Source: Cyanobacteria bacterium K_DeepCast_35m_m2_023
GTDB lineage: Bacteria > Cyanobacteriota > Cyanobacteriia > PCC-6307 > Cyanobiaceae
Assembly: GCA_016882345.1 (NCBI GenBank)
Contig: VGQR01000109.1
Span: 1-6,761, forward strand
DNA length: 6,761 nt
Reading direction: 5' to 3'
Shown: piece after piece, positions 1 through 6,466 of the stretch
Numbering within the stretch: the first letter of the stretch is position 1
Layout of the letters: every line of letters begins with the position of its first letter
Notes under the pieces: generated by a model
Database searches by the model: none
The model's input: only the letters and a program-made list of their open reading frames with translations
What the model was told of the DNA's origin: nothing
Program-made: the position numbers and the translations under genes

Positions 1-793
1 CGCAGGGGCCGCCATCAGAGCCGCTGCTAAGAGGCTGCTGCCACTGCAGCAGTTGCAGCACTCCGTCGTGGCTGCTGGCGCTCTGGTTCCAGCCGCGCAG
101 GGCCGGGTTGGCGCGCACGCTGCTGAGCTGAAAGGCGCCGTAGCTGAGCTCGCTGCGACCGAAGCGCAGCAGCGCCCGGGCGCCATAGGCATTGAGCGGG
201 CCATAGGGAAACCCGCTGATCTCAACGCCGGTGTGGCCATTGAGCAGACCGCTCACATAGAGGTTGCCGGCCGGCGGCTTGAAGAACGCCGAGGCCAGAT
301 TGAGGCTGCCCAGCTGCAGTGACGGCAACCAGTGCCCGGGTTGCTCGTTGCGCTCCAGCCAGAAGCTCTGCAACCACACCCCACCGGGGTTCTGGAAAGC
401 GCTCTGGGGGTTGAAGGTGGTGTCGGCAAAGCCCAGGGCCTGGGTGTACTGCCCCGTGGCCACAAAACCGGTGGCATGGATGGTGGCGCTCCAGCGATCG
501 AGCTCCCGATTGGGCGGGTTGCCCATCAGGTTGGTGCCGATGCTGGTGGTGAGGTCAAAGCCATTGGCCAGATTGACGCTCTGACTGGCACCGCCGCTGG
601 GGTTACCGATCAACTGGCTGGTGAGGCGAAAGCCGGCATGCCACCAGGGCACCTGCGAATCCACCGGCCCCTGGGGCAGCCAACCCCGCGGCAGCTCCAG
701 CACCGGGATCCACTGGGGCGGCTGGCTCTGGGCCCAAGCCGGAGAGGCCAACAGCAAGCCTCCCAGCACTGCGGCAGCACCAGATCTGCGCAT
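1..793 (-). CDS. OprB-like carbohydrate porin, 3' end outside window
   Basis: This frame is open from an ATG at 793-791 to the left edge, giving 264 codons with no stop. It was read by translating the complement directly. Residues 1-21 are a signal peptide: MRRS n-region, Ala/Leu core, and AWA before QSQ, so the product is exported. The mature part alternates polar and aromatic residues, as outer-membrane beta-strands do. The stretches RWSATIHATGFVATGQ (about 99-114), WLQSFWLERN (about 139-148) and LQLGSLNLASAFFKPP (about 158-173) match the pattern of OprB carbohydrate-selective porins, where a 'slw.E...' strand is followed by 'l.lGrl...sdF'. No S-layer homology domain is seen, unlike many large cyanobacterial OprB proteins. 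The start overlaps the stop of the upstream porin (TGATG), and no Shine-Dalgarno sequence is visible, so translational coupling is likely. The substrate is unknown. The porin class is fairly sure; the exact family rests on pattern recognition. Confidence 0.8.
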   Translation of the reverse strand, partial: MRRSGAAAVLGGLLLASPAWAQSQPPQWIPVLELPRGWLPQGPVDSQVPWWHAGFRLTSQLIGNPSGGASQSVNLANGFDLTTSIGTNLMGNPPNRELDRWSATIHATGFVATGQYTQALGFADTTFNPQSAFQNPGGVWLQSFWLERNEQPGHWLPSLQLGSLNLASAFFKPPAGNLYVSGLLNGHTGVEISGFPYGPLNAYGARALLRFGRSELSYGAFQLSSVRANPALRGWNQSASSHDGVLQLLQWQQPLSSGSDGGPC

Positions 794-2286
794 CAGAACT
801 GTTTGATCAGGCGGAGCGTGGCCGCCACTGTGGCCGGGTTGCCGATCAGGCTCGGCTTGGGAATCACGCTCAACACCGGTTCGAGATAGGTGGTGCGATC
901 AAGCGCGAATTGGTAATAGAGCTGAATCACGACCTCAGGGGTCTCCACCTGGGCCAGGGGGTTGCCGCCGTAATTGCCGGGAAACAACTGCGGCAACAGA
1001 AACAACTCCGGATTCTTGGTGGGGTTGGGCTTGGCCCAGGCCAGGCCAACGCCGAAGTTGTCATGGGGCCGCTTCTCCAGCAAGCCATAGGCCGTCAGCC
1101 CCAGACCCACGTACTGATGAATGATCGAGGCAGGCGAATTGCTGAAGCCGAACTGATAGAAGGCACCGATGCCGCTGGGATTGACCCAGGGCTTGCGGTA
1201 CCAGAGCCGATGGGTGCCGTAGAGATACATGCCCATCGCACCATTGGCCTTGGCTCCTAAATCACTGCCGGTGGTGACTGTGTTCAAGACCGACTGGGGT
1301 GTATCCAGCAGACCGCTTTGATACCAAGCACCGATCGCAAATTTGGCCGGCAACTTGCCATTGCCGATGTTCCAGCGCACACCGAATTCGGCGATCTGAA
1401 ACAGGTAATTGTTGATCCAGGGTGCCTGCAAGCCGGTCTGATAGCCCCACTTGGCGCCATTGCCATCAAAAATGCCGTAATTGAGATACGTGTTTCCCGT
1501 CCCCTTGGGAAACCACTGCACCGTGAGTCCCAGGGCGGCGTTATACCCCACAGGCATCCGGCCGATCAGGGTCGGGTTGTTGTAGAGCGAGGGAACAATC
1601 AGCCCCGACGTTGCCAGCTCGGTGCGCGATGGCAGGTCCTGATTTCCCAGCACCACATTGTTGAACAGGACGTTGGCCGTCTGCTTGCCAAACCGCAGGA
1701 ACAAACGTCGATCAAACAAGCCCTTGGCGATCCAGTAAGTGTAGAGCTCGGTCCGATCAAATGGAGGCGTGCCAGGTAGATCAGTAAAGCCTTGAATGCT
1801 GCCCGCATAGAGATTGACCGGGCTGCCATTGGGATTGAGCCCTGACACCGACACCTTGGTGTCTTTCCAACCCAACAGCGTTTCAAGATTGGCCTCCAGC
1901 TGCAGCTGCTGCAGGCCATTACCAAAGGTGTTCTGGGGTGCAAAGCTGCCGCTCAGAAACGTATTCGCCTCCCCGACAAGTGCCCCACCCAGCCTGAAAC
2001 CGCTCTCGGGCTTAATGCCCAGCAGCCGCCCCAATTCGCCCGTGCCGGTAAACATCTCCACCGGGACTGGATTGGCCGGCATGACCTCTGGAGCGTTGCC
2101 ATTGCTTCTGGCACTGTCCTTGCCAATGCGATCACCGTTGCCTGCAGGCGCGACCTTGATGGGCCACTGTTCGGCCGCCAGGCTCCCCAATCCCAGCACG
2201 GCGGGAACCAGCACCATCGCGCCCAGCAGCAGGCCCAGGGCCGGCCTACAAAGCGTGATGGCCTGTGGCAAGACCCCAGCCAACAA
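793..2286 (-). CDS. OprB-like carbohydrate porin
   Basis: This gene encodes a 497-residue predicted outer-membrane porin, the usual size for the OprB family, which forms passive channels for sugars and small solutes. Residues 15-38 form the hydrophobic core of a signal peptide with probable cleavage after SLAA. The mature N-terminus (about 39-95) is Pro/Gly-rich. The barrel follows from about residue 96, with OprB-like LEANLETLLGWK (129-140), a DRTELYTYWIAKGLF segment (177-191) and FLRFGKQTANVLF (196-208). The protein ends in Phe (RLIKQF), the normal terminal aromatic of outer-membrane barrels recognised by the BAM machinery. No SLH domain is seen. The start is uncertain. The frame is closed upstream by TAG at 2304-2302 and has no early ATG before codon 24, which lies inside the signal core. 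TTG at 2286, 2283 or 2271 is therefore used, and TTG 2286 has a weak AGG 5 nt upstream. The stop overlaps the next porin's ATG by one base. Confidence 0.87.
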   Translation of the reverse strand: MLAGVLPQAITLCRPALGLLLGAMVLVPAVLGLGSLAAEQWPIKVAPAGNGDRIGKDSARSNGNAPEVMPANPVPVEMFTGTGELGRLLGIKPESGFRLGGALVGEANTFLSGSFAPQNTFGNGLQQLQLEANLETLLGWKDTKVSVSGLNPNGSPVNLYAGSIQGFTDLPGTPPFDRTELYTYWIAKGLFDRRLFLRFGKQTANVLFNNVVLGNQDLPSRTELATSGLIVPSLYNNPTLIGRMPVGYNAALGLTVQWFPKGTGNTYLNYGIFDGNGAKWGYQTGLQAPWINNYLFQIAEFGVRWNIGNGKLPAKFAIGAWYQSGLLDTPQSVLNTVTTGSDLGAKANGAMGMYLYGTHRLWYRKPWVNPSGIGAFYQFGFSNSPASIIHQYVGLGLTAYGLLEKRPHDNFGVGLAWAKPNPTKNPELFLLPQLFPGNYGGNPLAQVETPEVVIQLYYQFALDRTTYLEPVLSVIPKPSLIGNPATVAATLRLIKQF

Positions 2287-2299
2287 TCGAGCCTGGGGT
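2273..2299. repeat. Inverted repeat in the divergent porin/lipase gap
   Basis: Arms ACCCCAG (2273-2279) and CTGGGGT (2293-2299) are perfect 7-bp complements around a 13-nt centre. The centre holds the TTG at 2286-2284 chosen as the porin start. The repeat covers about half of the 32-bp gap between the porin and the lipase pseudogene. It could be a regulator-binding site for the divergent pair, or a hairpin in the porin mRNA that presents or hides the start codon. Chance is possible, since the arms are GC-rich. Confidence 0.35.
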
Positions 2300-2318
2300 A
2301 CCTAGCACAGGCATTTGC

Positions 2319-3646
2319 ATGTTGCGCCAATCGATTCGAACGGCCATTGCTACCGCCGCCACCGTCGCGGCCCTGAATGGGCCTGCCCTGCTGCAACCGG
2401 CACTGGCGCAACAGCCGATCTATCTGGCGCCCTTCCCTTCTACGCCAACACCGACAAGCTCAATCCCAACGGCAAACCGCTGGGCACGGTGCTGGCCTCA
2501 GAACCGGCTGACAGCACCATTGCCGGCAGCAAGGCCTGGCGGATCGCCTACGTGTCGTCGGACACCGTGGGTCGGCGCACCGTTGTGACCGGCCTGATCG
2601 CCGTGCCCGATGGTCCGGCCCCCGCGGGCGGACGGCCACTGGTGGCCTGGGCCCATGGCACCACCGGCACCGCGCGGCGCTGCGGCCCGTCGCAACTGCC
2701 CCTGCCGGCCCAGCCCCTGAACCAGTACCTGCTGAGCAGCGGCACCAGCTACAGCGACTTTGGCCTGCCGGCGATGGAAACCTTCCTGAAGCGGGGCTAC
2801 GTGATCGTCGCCACCGACTACCAGGGCCTGGGGGGCCCTGGCGATCACCAATACGCCTAACCGACCACCAACGGGCGCGATGTGATCAATTCGCTGCGGG
2901 CGGCCCGCGTCTTAAAACCGGCCGCCGCCGGTGAGCGCGCCGTCGTCTACGGCTGGAGCCAGGGGGGCGGGGCCACCATCGGCGCTGCCGGCCTGGGCGA
3001 CTACGTCAAGGCAGCCGACGGCGCAGCTCCGCTCAACATCCTGGGTTTTGTGGCCATGGCCCCCGAAGATGCCGGCATTGAACTGCCCCCGGGGATCGAC
3101 ACCGAGCAAAAAGCCGTTCAGGCGCTGCAGGCGCTGAAGACCCAGATGGGCGGCAACGTGTTCAACTTCACCCACCTGACCCAGCTGTACTGGGGGCTAG
3201 CCGCAGCCAAGCCCGGCCTGAACCTCAGCGACCTTTTTACCCCTGATGCTGTCGCCAACATCAACGGCATCATGGGGCGCAAGTGCATGCATGAGCTGAG
3301 CGCCTCGTTCAGCTACAGCTATGGCAGCACCTACCAAACGATGCTGAAGGCCACCCCCAGCAATGCGCTGGCCTGGATCAATGCGGTCAAGAAACTCTCA
3401 CCCGCACTCAAGCCGATGGCCCCGGTGGTCATCTACTGGGGCAACAACGACACCGTGGTGCCGCCGGTGATGCACAAGCTCTACTTCGAGGCGGCTTGCA
3501 AGCAGGGTGCAGTGATCAGCCGCAACGAGCTGCCCGGCAACAACACCCACTTCAGCACCCCGGCCGCAGCAGAGCCCTACTACGTGCAGTGGATTGCTGA
3601 CCGCTTTGCCGGCAAGCCGTTGATGAACGGCTGTCCCAACACCTGA
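2319..3646 (+). pseudogene. Secreted alpha/beta-hydrolase (secretory lipase-like), broken by frameshift and in-frame stop
   Basis: Repaired, this would be about 442 residues, a normal length for the secretory lipase (LIP) group of alpha/beta-hydrolases, which cleave ester bonds after export. ATG 2319 opens a signal peptide (MLRQSIRTAIATAATVAAL..., cleavage after ALA, residue 30). That frame fails near 2436-2437. The body continues one frame back at FYANTDKLNPNG, and one missing base in the CCC run would restore LAPFPFYANTD. Body motifs in order are the oxyanion-type WAHGTTGT followed by RRCGPS (about 2647-2691), DYQGLGGPG (about 2816-2842), then TAA at 2858-2860. The same frame resumes after the stop with PTTNGRDVINSLRAAR. 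The nucleophile elbow GWSQGG has Ser at 2957-2959. The likely acid is Asp in GNNDTVVPP (3449-3451), and the likely His is in NNTHFS (3548-3550). The triad is complete but lies after both lesions. The gene stops 8 bp before the DUF2721 gene. Sequencing error could explain one lesion, less easily two. Confidence 0.82.
2821..2841. repeat. Perfect 8-bp GC-rich inverted repeat inside lipase pseudogene
   Basis: CCAGGGCC (2821-2828) and GGCCCTGG (2834-2841) are exact reverse complements separated by TGGGG. The hairpin encodes the conserved QGLGGPG segment and lies 16 nt before the in-frame TAA. It is probably a by-product of GC-rich coding for Gly/Pro. Such a strong stem can also promote replication or sequencing errors nearby. 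Confidence 0.4.
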
Positions 3647-3654
3647 GCAGCGCC

Positions 3655-4335
3655 ATGGGTGCGGTGAGCGCCGACATCGCCAAGGTCTCCCAGACCCTGC
3701 AGGTGTCGGCCGCGCCGGTGTTCATGCTGGCGGCGATCACCTCACTGTTGCTGGTGCTCAGCAACCGGCTGCATTACATCGGCGAGCGACTCAAGCTGAT
3801 GGAGCAGGAATTGGCCCTGCTGCTGGAGCAGAACAGCGACGCTTTCCAGGAGCAGTCGCAGCACAACCTGGTAATCGACAAGTTTTGCAGCGTGCGCAAG
3901 CTGTTGCACAAGCGCATCACCCTGACCCGCAACGCCATGGCCTTCGCGGCACTAAGCGGGCTGTTGATCTCCTTGGATGTAGGCGTACTGTTTTATGGCG
4001 CCCTTAGCGGGAGTCACGTCAGCTTTTTTGTGGCTGCCACCTTCATGGCAGCCATGGTCTGTTTTCAGGTGTCGCTGCTGTATTTCTTGCGCGAGCTGCT
4101 CGGGAGGCACTGCATCGCCGAGCTCGGGCCGCTGCTGAAGTACAACGAGCTCTATCTCGAGCGCATCAGCTTCCTTGCATGGCCTGCTTGGTACAGGTCT
4201 GTTTGGCTAGGTCAATGTTGTGGGTCTGATCCATCGTTGTCACCACGCAATTGCAGGTTTTCTGCACCATGCCATCGGATGGGGTTTTGCCGGCTTTCTG
4301 ATAATCAGCGTTCATGGCCGCTGAACATTTGCTGA
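3655..4335 (+). CDS. DUF2721-like membrane protein with anomalous C-terminal tail
   Basis: The ATG at 3655 lies 8 bp after the lipase pseudogene stop, so the two were probably cotranscribed. Residues 1-170 look like a DUF2721 protein, an uncharacterised family common in cyanobacteria and proteobacteria. They contain a first membrane helix at about 19-37 (APVFMLAAITSLLLVLSNRL, with the family-like N-R-L after it), then a charged, probably coiled linker (about 41-92, with RKLLHKRITLTRNA). Two further helices follow at about 94-116 and 121-146. No enzymatic motif is visible, and the function is unknown. Residues 171-226 are odd. They begin exactly where the convergent small gene ends and are read antisense to it. 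They contain four Trp and six Cys, against no Trp and three Cys in the first 170. The genuine stop seems lost, or the frame shifted, near 4165. The real product may end at about LYLER. Confidence 0.72.
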   Translation: MGAVSADIAKVSQTLQVSAAPVFMLAAITSLLLVLSNRLHYIGERLKLMEQELALLLEQNSDAFQEQSQHNLVIDKFCSVRKLLHKRITLTRNAMAFAALSGLLISLDVGVLFYGALSGSHVSFFVAATFMAAMVCFQVSLLYFLRELLGRHCIAELGPLLKYNELYLERISFLAWPAWYRSVWLGQCCGSDPSLSPRNCRFSAPCHRMGFCRLSDNQRSWPLNIC

Positions 4336-4435
4336 AGATGATCTGATCCATCATGCTCTGGGCCTGCGCACCAGAGCCCAGGCTGGCCAGCAGTGCAGCG
4401 GCAGCGGCCAAAGGGAGCGCAAGTGCAAGTCGCAT
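4166..4435 (-). CDS. Small secreted protein with four cysteines, unknown function
   Basis: The product is 89 residues, starting at ATG 4435-4433. Residues 1-25 are a clear signal peptide: MRLALALP, a long Ala/Leu core, and AQA before QS. The protein should therefore reach the periplasm or beyond. The mature 64 residues contain four cysteines (37, 61, 63, 81) in the order SKCSAAM, KTCNCV and QTCTKQ, enough for two disulfides. Segments such as MNADYQKAGKTPSDGMVQKTC look like a small helical domain. I do not recognise a named family, though similar short Cys proteins occur in picocyanobacteria. The C-x-C pair might bind a metal, but nothing proves it. The gene begins 34 bp after the DUF6880 stop on the same strand. 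It may be the last gene of that operon, but no separate promoter or ribosome site is obvious. Its 3' end is overlapped by the tail of the convergent DUF2721 frame. Confidence 0.7.
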   Translation of the reverse strand: MRLALALPLAAAAALLASLGSGAQAQSMMDQIIFSKCSAAMNADYQKAGKTPSDGMVQKTCNCVVTTMDQTHNIDLAKQTCTKQAMQGS

Positions 4436-4469
4436 CGGTCGACGTGATCACAGTGCTGCCTGGTCTAGC

Positions 4470-5810
4470 TCAACGTTCGACGAGCTGCCAGAAGCTCCAG
4501 CTGCGGCCATGGGTGTCCCGCAACCGGCCCAGGTAGCTGGGGTGGCTCTCGATGCCTTGCCAGTCATCGATCTCGGCCGCCAACCGCTCACAGCTCTGCA
4601 GATGGGCGGCGGCGTGGCGGTAGCGGCTCGAGCGGCCGTTGAGCAGGGCGAACCCCACCATCGCCCGCAGCAGCACCGTGGCCGCCAGGGGGTGGCCGGC
4701 CCCCAGGCGCTCGGCTGCCGGGGCCAACACCTCAAACGCGTCGCCGTGCCAACACTCGCGCTGCTCGAGCACCAGCCGCGCCGCCCGCGGCAGCGCCGGC
4801 CACCGCACCAGAAACGCCAGCGCAGACAGCCGCTTCGTGTGCTTGGCTGCAATCTGCAGGGCCTGCTCCTCGGCTTCGGCGTCGCTGAAGTCGTCGAGCC
4901 GCTGCAGGTAGGCCCGCAGATGGGGGATCGACAGGCAGCGGCCAAACAGGTCCCAGCGCTGCTGCTGGGCGTCGTCTCGGCGCCCTAACGCCTCGAGCAC
5001 GGCGATGCGGGCCTCGCCCCAGTCGAGCGCCTGCCAATCGCCCACATTGGCGGCTGCGCCATCGAGCAGGGCCAGGGCCTGCTCGGCCAGGCCGGCCTCA
5101 AGCAGCAGCGGCACCACCTCGGCCGCAACCAAGGGCTGGGCCAGCTGCCTGGGGGTGAAGCGGGCCAGGTAGGCGTCGACGTCACCGCGCAGCTCGGCGA
5201 TCTGCAGCAGCACCAGGGTGGCGTCGGGTCCGCCGTTGTCCTCATAGAAGCGCTGCAACGCAACGAGCCCCGGCTCACCCAGGGCTGGCGCCACCGCCGG
5301 GATCAGGTCGTCGAACTGGCCGTAGCCGTTGGCGGCGATCAGCTCGATCACCGGCTCCACCAGGGCCTCGGGCTTGAGCCCTGCCGCTGCAGCCAGCGGC
5401 GCCAGGTTGTCCAGAGCGTCGGCAAACGCCCCGGCCAGGGCGCCGGTGCCATCGGAGCTGCGCTCCAGCACGCCATCGGCCAGCTCCAGGTAGCGCAGCA
5501 GCAGTTGCCAGGCCTGGGCCGGATCGGCGGCCGCAATCGGGCCGCTGATCGCCTGGCGCTGGGCCTGCAGATCGGCCAGCAGCGCCTTGCGCTTGCGCGC
5601 ATCCACAAAGGTGGTGGAGCGGGCGATGGCCGCCAGGCGCTTGCGCACCTCCTGAGCGGCCACGGCGGCGCCATCGGCAGCCGCCAGGGCCAACCGCAAC
5701 CGCCGCTGGATCACGGCATTGCCGCTGCTGACCTCAATCAGCAGCTCCGCCAACGCCGCGGCGCCGAGCTGTTCGAGATTGGCGGCGTTGAGGGTGCGTG
5801 TGCTGGCCAT
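4470..5810 (-). CDS. DUF6880-like alpha-helical protein in a toxin-antitoxin operon
   Basis: The product is 446 residues from ATG 5810-5808, with no signal peptide and no membrane segment, so it should be cytosolic. It is very rich in Ala and Leu and reads as a stack of amphipathic helices, like an alpha-solenoid. The layout matches what I recall of the DUF6880 family. An N-terminal helical part carries RRLRLAL (36-42), EVRKRLAAIARSTTFVDARKRKALLADL (54-81) and a DPAQAWQLLLRYLELAD stretch (96-112). NGYGQFDDLI (161-170) lies in the middle. The C-terminal end carries RYRHAAAHL (about 396-404) and HGRSWSFW (434-441). No catalytic motif is evident and the biochemical role is unknown. Solenoids usually bind proteins or nucleic acids. 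The gene starts 9 bp after the PIN toxin stop, with no strong Shine-Dalgarno sequence, so it is very probably cotranscribed with the toxin module. The family call is from memory of the sequence pattern. Confidence 0.8.
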   Translation of the reverse strand: MASTRTLNAANLEQLGAAALAELLIEVSSGNAVIQRRLRLALAAADGAAVAAQEVRKRLAAIARSTTFVDARKRKALLADLQAQRQAISGPIAAADPAQAWQLLLRYLELADGVLERSSDGTGALAGAFADALDNLAPLAAAAGLKPEALVEPVIELIAANGYGQFDDLIPAVAPALGEPGLVALQRFYEDNGGPDATLVLLQIAELRGDVDAYLARFTPRQLAQPLVAAEVVPLLLEAGLAEQALALLDGAAANVGDWQALDWGEARIAVLEALGRRDDAQQQRWDLFGRCLSIPHLRAYLQRLDDFSDAEAEEQALQIAAKHTKRLSALAFLVRWPALPRAARLVLEQRECWHGDAFEVLAPAAERLGAGHPLAATVLLRAMVGFALLNGRSSRYRHAAAHLQSCERLAAEIDDWQGIESHPSYLGRLRDTHGRSWSFWQLVER

Positions 5811-5819
5811 TGCCAGCGA

Positions 5820-6221
5820 TCATCGCGAAGGTCTGAGCCGCTCCCAGCACTGCCGCGGGTTCAGCACTGGCAAGGGCGGGTTGCAGCAGGCCAGGACGCC
5901 TTGATCGCCTGTCACAAACAAATCAGCTTCGGCCAGGACCGCACTGGCCAGCACCCACTCATCATCCCCATCCACCAACCCCAACTCAAGCGTGTGCTGG
6001 GGCCAGGGAGCCACGGGCCTGTCGCGCAACAACGTCTCGATGGCCTCGATCTGCGGCAAGGGCAGACGACCTTTGCGGCTGAGCACATCGCGCAACTCAG
6101 CCAACACCACTTCGCTGGTCGCCAGGGTGTGCTCGCTGAGCACCAGTCGGAGGAGGTCAGCGCAGAGGCCGCGGGCCAAAAAGGCACTCACCAACACGTT
6201 GGTGTCGAAGAAAACACGCAC
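5820..6221 (-). CDS. PIN-domain ribonuclease toxin (VapC-like, PIN_3 type)
   Basis: The product is 133 residues from GTG 6221-6219, with no upstream ATG available. It is a single PIN domain, a Mg-dependent RNase fold used by type II toxins to cut RNA and stop translation. The acidic active-site residues are in place: Asp6 in VFFDTNVLVSAF, Glu42 in VLAELRDVL, Asp84/86/87 in VDGDDEWVLASA, and Asp106 in FVTGDQGVL. The spacing and the TS..VL.EL..VL.RK run fit the subgroup annotated as 'putative toxin-antitoxin system toxin component, PIN family', rather than the classic short VapC. The gene starts 5 bp after the antitoxin stop and ends 9 bp before the DUF6880 gene. Nothing is missing from the active site, so the toxin is probably functional. 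Its RNA target cannot be told from sequence. Confidence 0.88.
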   Translation of the reverse strand: MRVFFDTNVLVSAFLARGLCADLLRLVLSEHTLATSEVVLAELRDVLSRKGRLPLPQIEAIETLLRDRPVAPWPQHTLELGLVDGDDEWVLASAVLAEADLFVTGDQGVLACCNPPLPVLNPRQCWERLRPSR

Positions 6222-6226
6222 ACCGC

Positions 6227-6448
6227 TCAGGAGATGGCCGCGAACACGTCGTCATCGGTCAACCAACCGGCCGCCTCGCCGAAGGGGAGCGCTTGTTGGC
6301 GGAGATGCTCAAAACGCATCAACTGCAGCTGACGACGCAGCGCGTCACGCACAATCTCGCCGCGGGATCGCCCGGTCTGCTCGCAGGCGGCTTCCAGCTC
6401 CTGCTCGAGCCCCTCGTCGAGGCGGATGGTTAGCGAACGACTGTTCAT
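6227..6448 (-). CDS. Ribbon-helix-helix (CopG-type) antitoxin of the PIN module
   Basis: The product is 73 residues from ATG 6448-6446. The N-terminal 40 residues are a typical RHH DNA-binding domain. Strand SLTIRLDE (5-12) pairs in the dimer to contact the major groove, helix A is LEQELEAACEQTG (14-26), and helix B is SRGEIVRDALRRQL (28-41). The tail (about 42-73, with FGEAAGWLTDDDVFAAIS) is acidic and should wrap and inhibit the PIN toxin. The frame is open far upstream, but the residues there look non-coding. This start gives exactly the RHH beginning, and an operator-like palindrome sits on it. An in-frame ATG at 6457 would add only MWC. There is no Shine-Dalgarno sequence, which fits a leaderless mRNA. 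The family role is to neutralise the toxin and, with it, repress the operon. Confidence 0.87.
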   Translation of the reverse strand: MNSRSLTIRLDEGLEQELEAACEQTGRSRGEIVRDALRRQLQLMRFEHLRQQALPFGEAAGWLTDDDVFAAIS

Positions 6449-6466
6449 GCACCACATTGTAGTGCA
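6448..6466 (-). promoter_or_regulatory. Operator-like palindrome over the -10 and start of the antitoxin gene
   Basis: The plus strand reads TGCAC c ACA t TGT a GTGCA. This is a 19-bp inverted repeat centred on 6457, in which eight of nine base pairs match (only 6453/6461 fail). It overlaps the probable -10 (TACAAT on the minus strand, 6461-6456) and the first base of the antitoxin ATG. RHH antitoxins normally bind such symmetric sites in their own promoter, so autorepression is the natural reading. Symmetry is seen directly; binding is inferred. Confidence 0.6.

Noticed and set aside
35..52. Inverted repeat CTGCTGC/GCAGCAG with a 4-nt loop
   Set aside because: It lies in the porin coding region, where Leu and Gln codons (QLLQWQQ) produce this symmetry by themselves.
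332..889. Plus-strand open frame of 185 codons across the porin junction
   Set aside because: It is antisense to two porin genes that both read as good proteins. Its product is Gly/Gln/Arg-rich with no domain, as expected of a complement frame in GC-rich DNA.
2302..2330. Possible porin promoter TTGGCG, 17 nt, TGCTAG on the minus strand
   Set aside because: The spacing is good, but the -10 matches the consensus at only two of six bases.
2858..2860. TAA as a recoded or read-through codon in the lipase
   Set aside because: No recoding element is recognisable, and UAA is the stop least used for read-through. The same gene also carries a frameshift, so decay is the simpler reading.
4353..4988. 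Plus-strand open frame of 211 codons
   Set aside because: It is antisense to the DUF6880-like gene and the start of the small secreted gene. The product is rich in Arg, Gln and Pro and lacks any fold signature.
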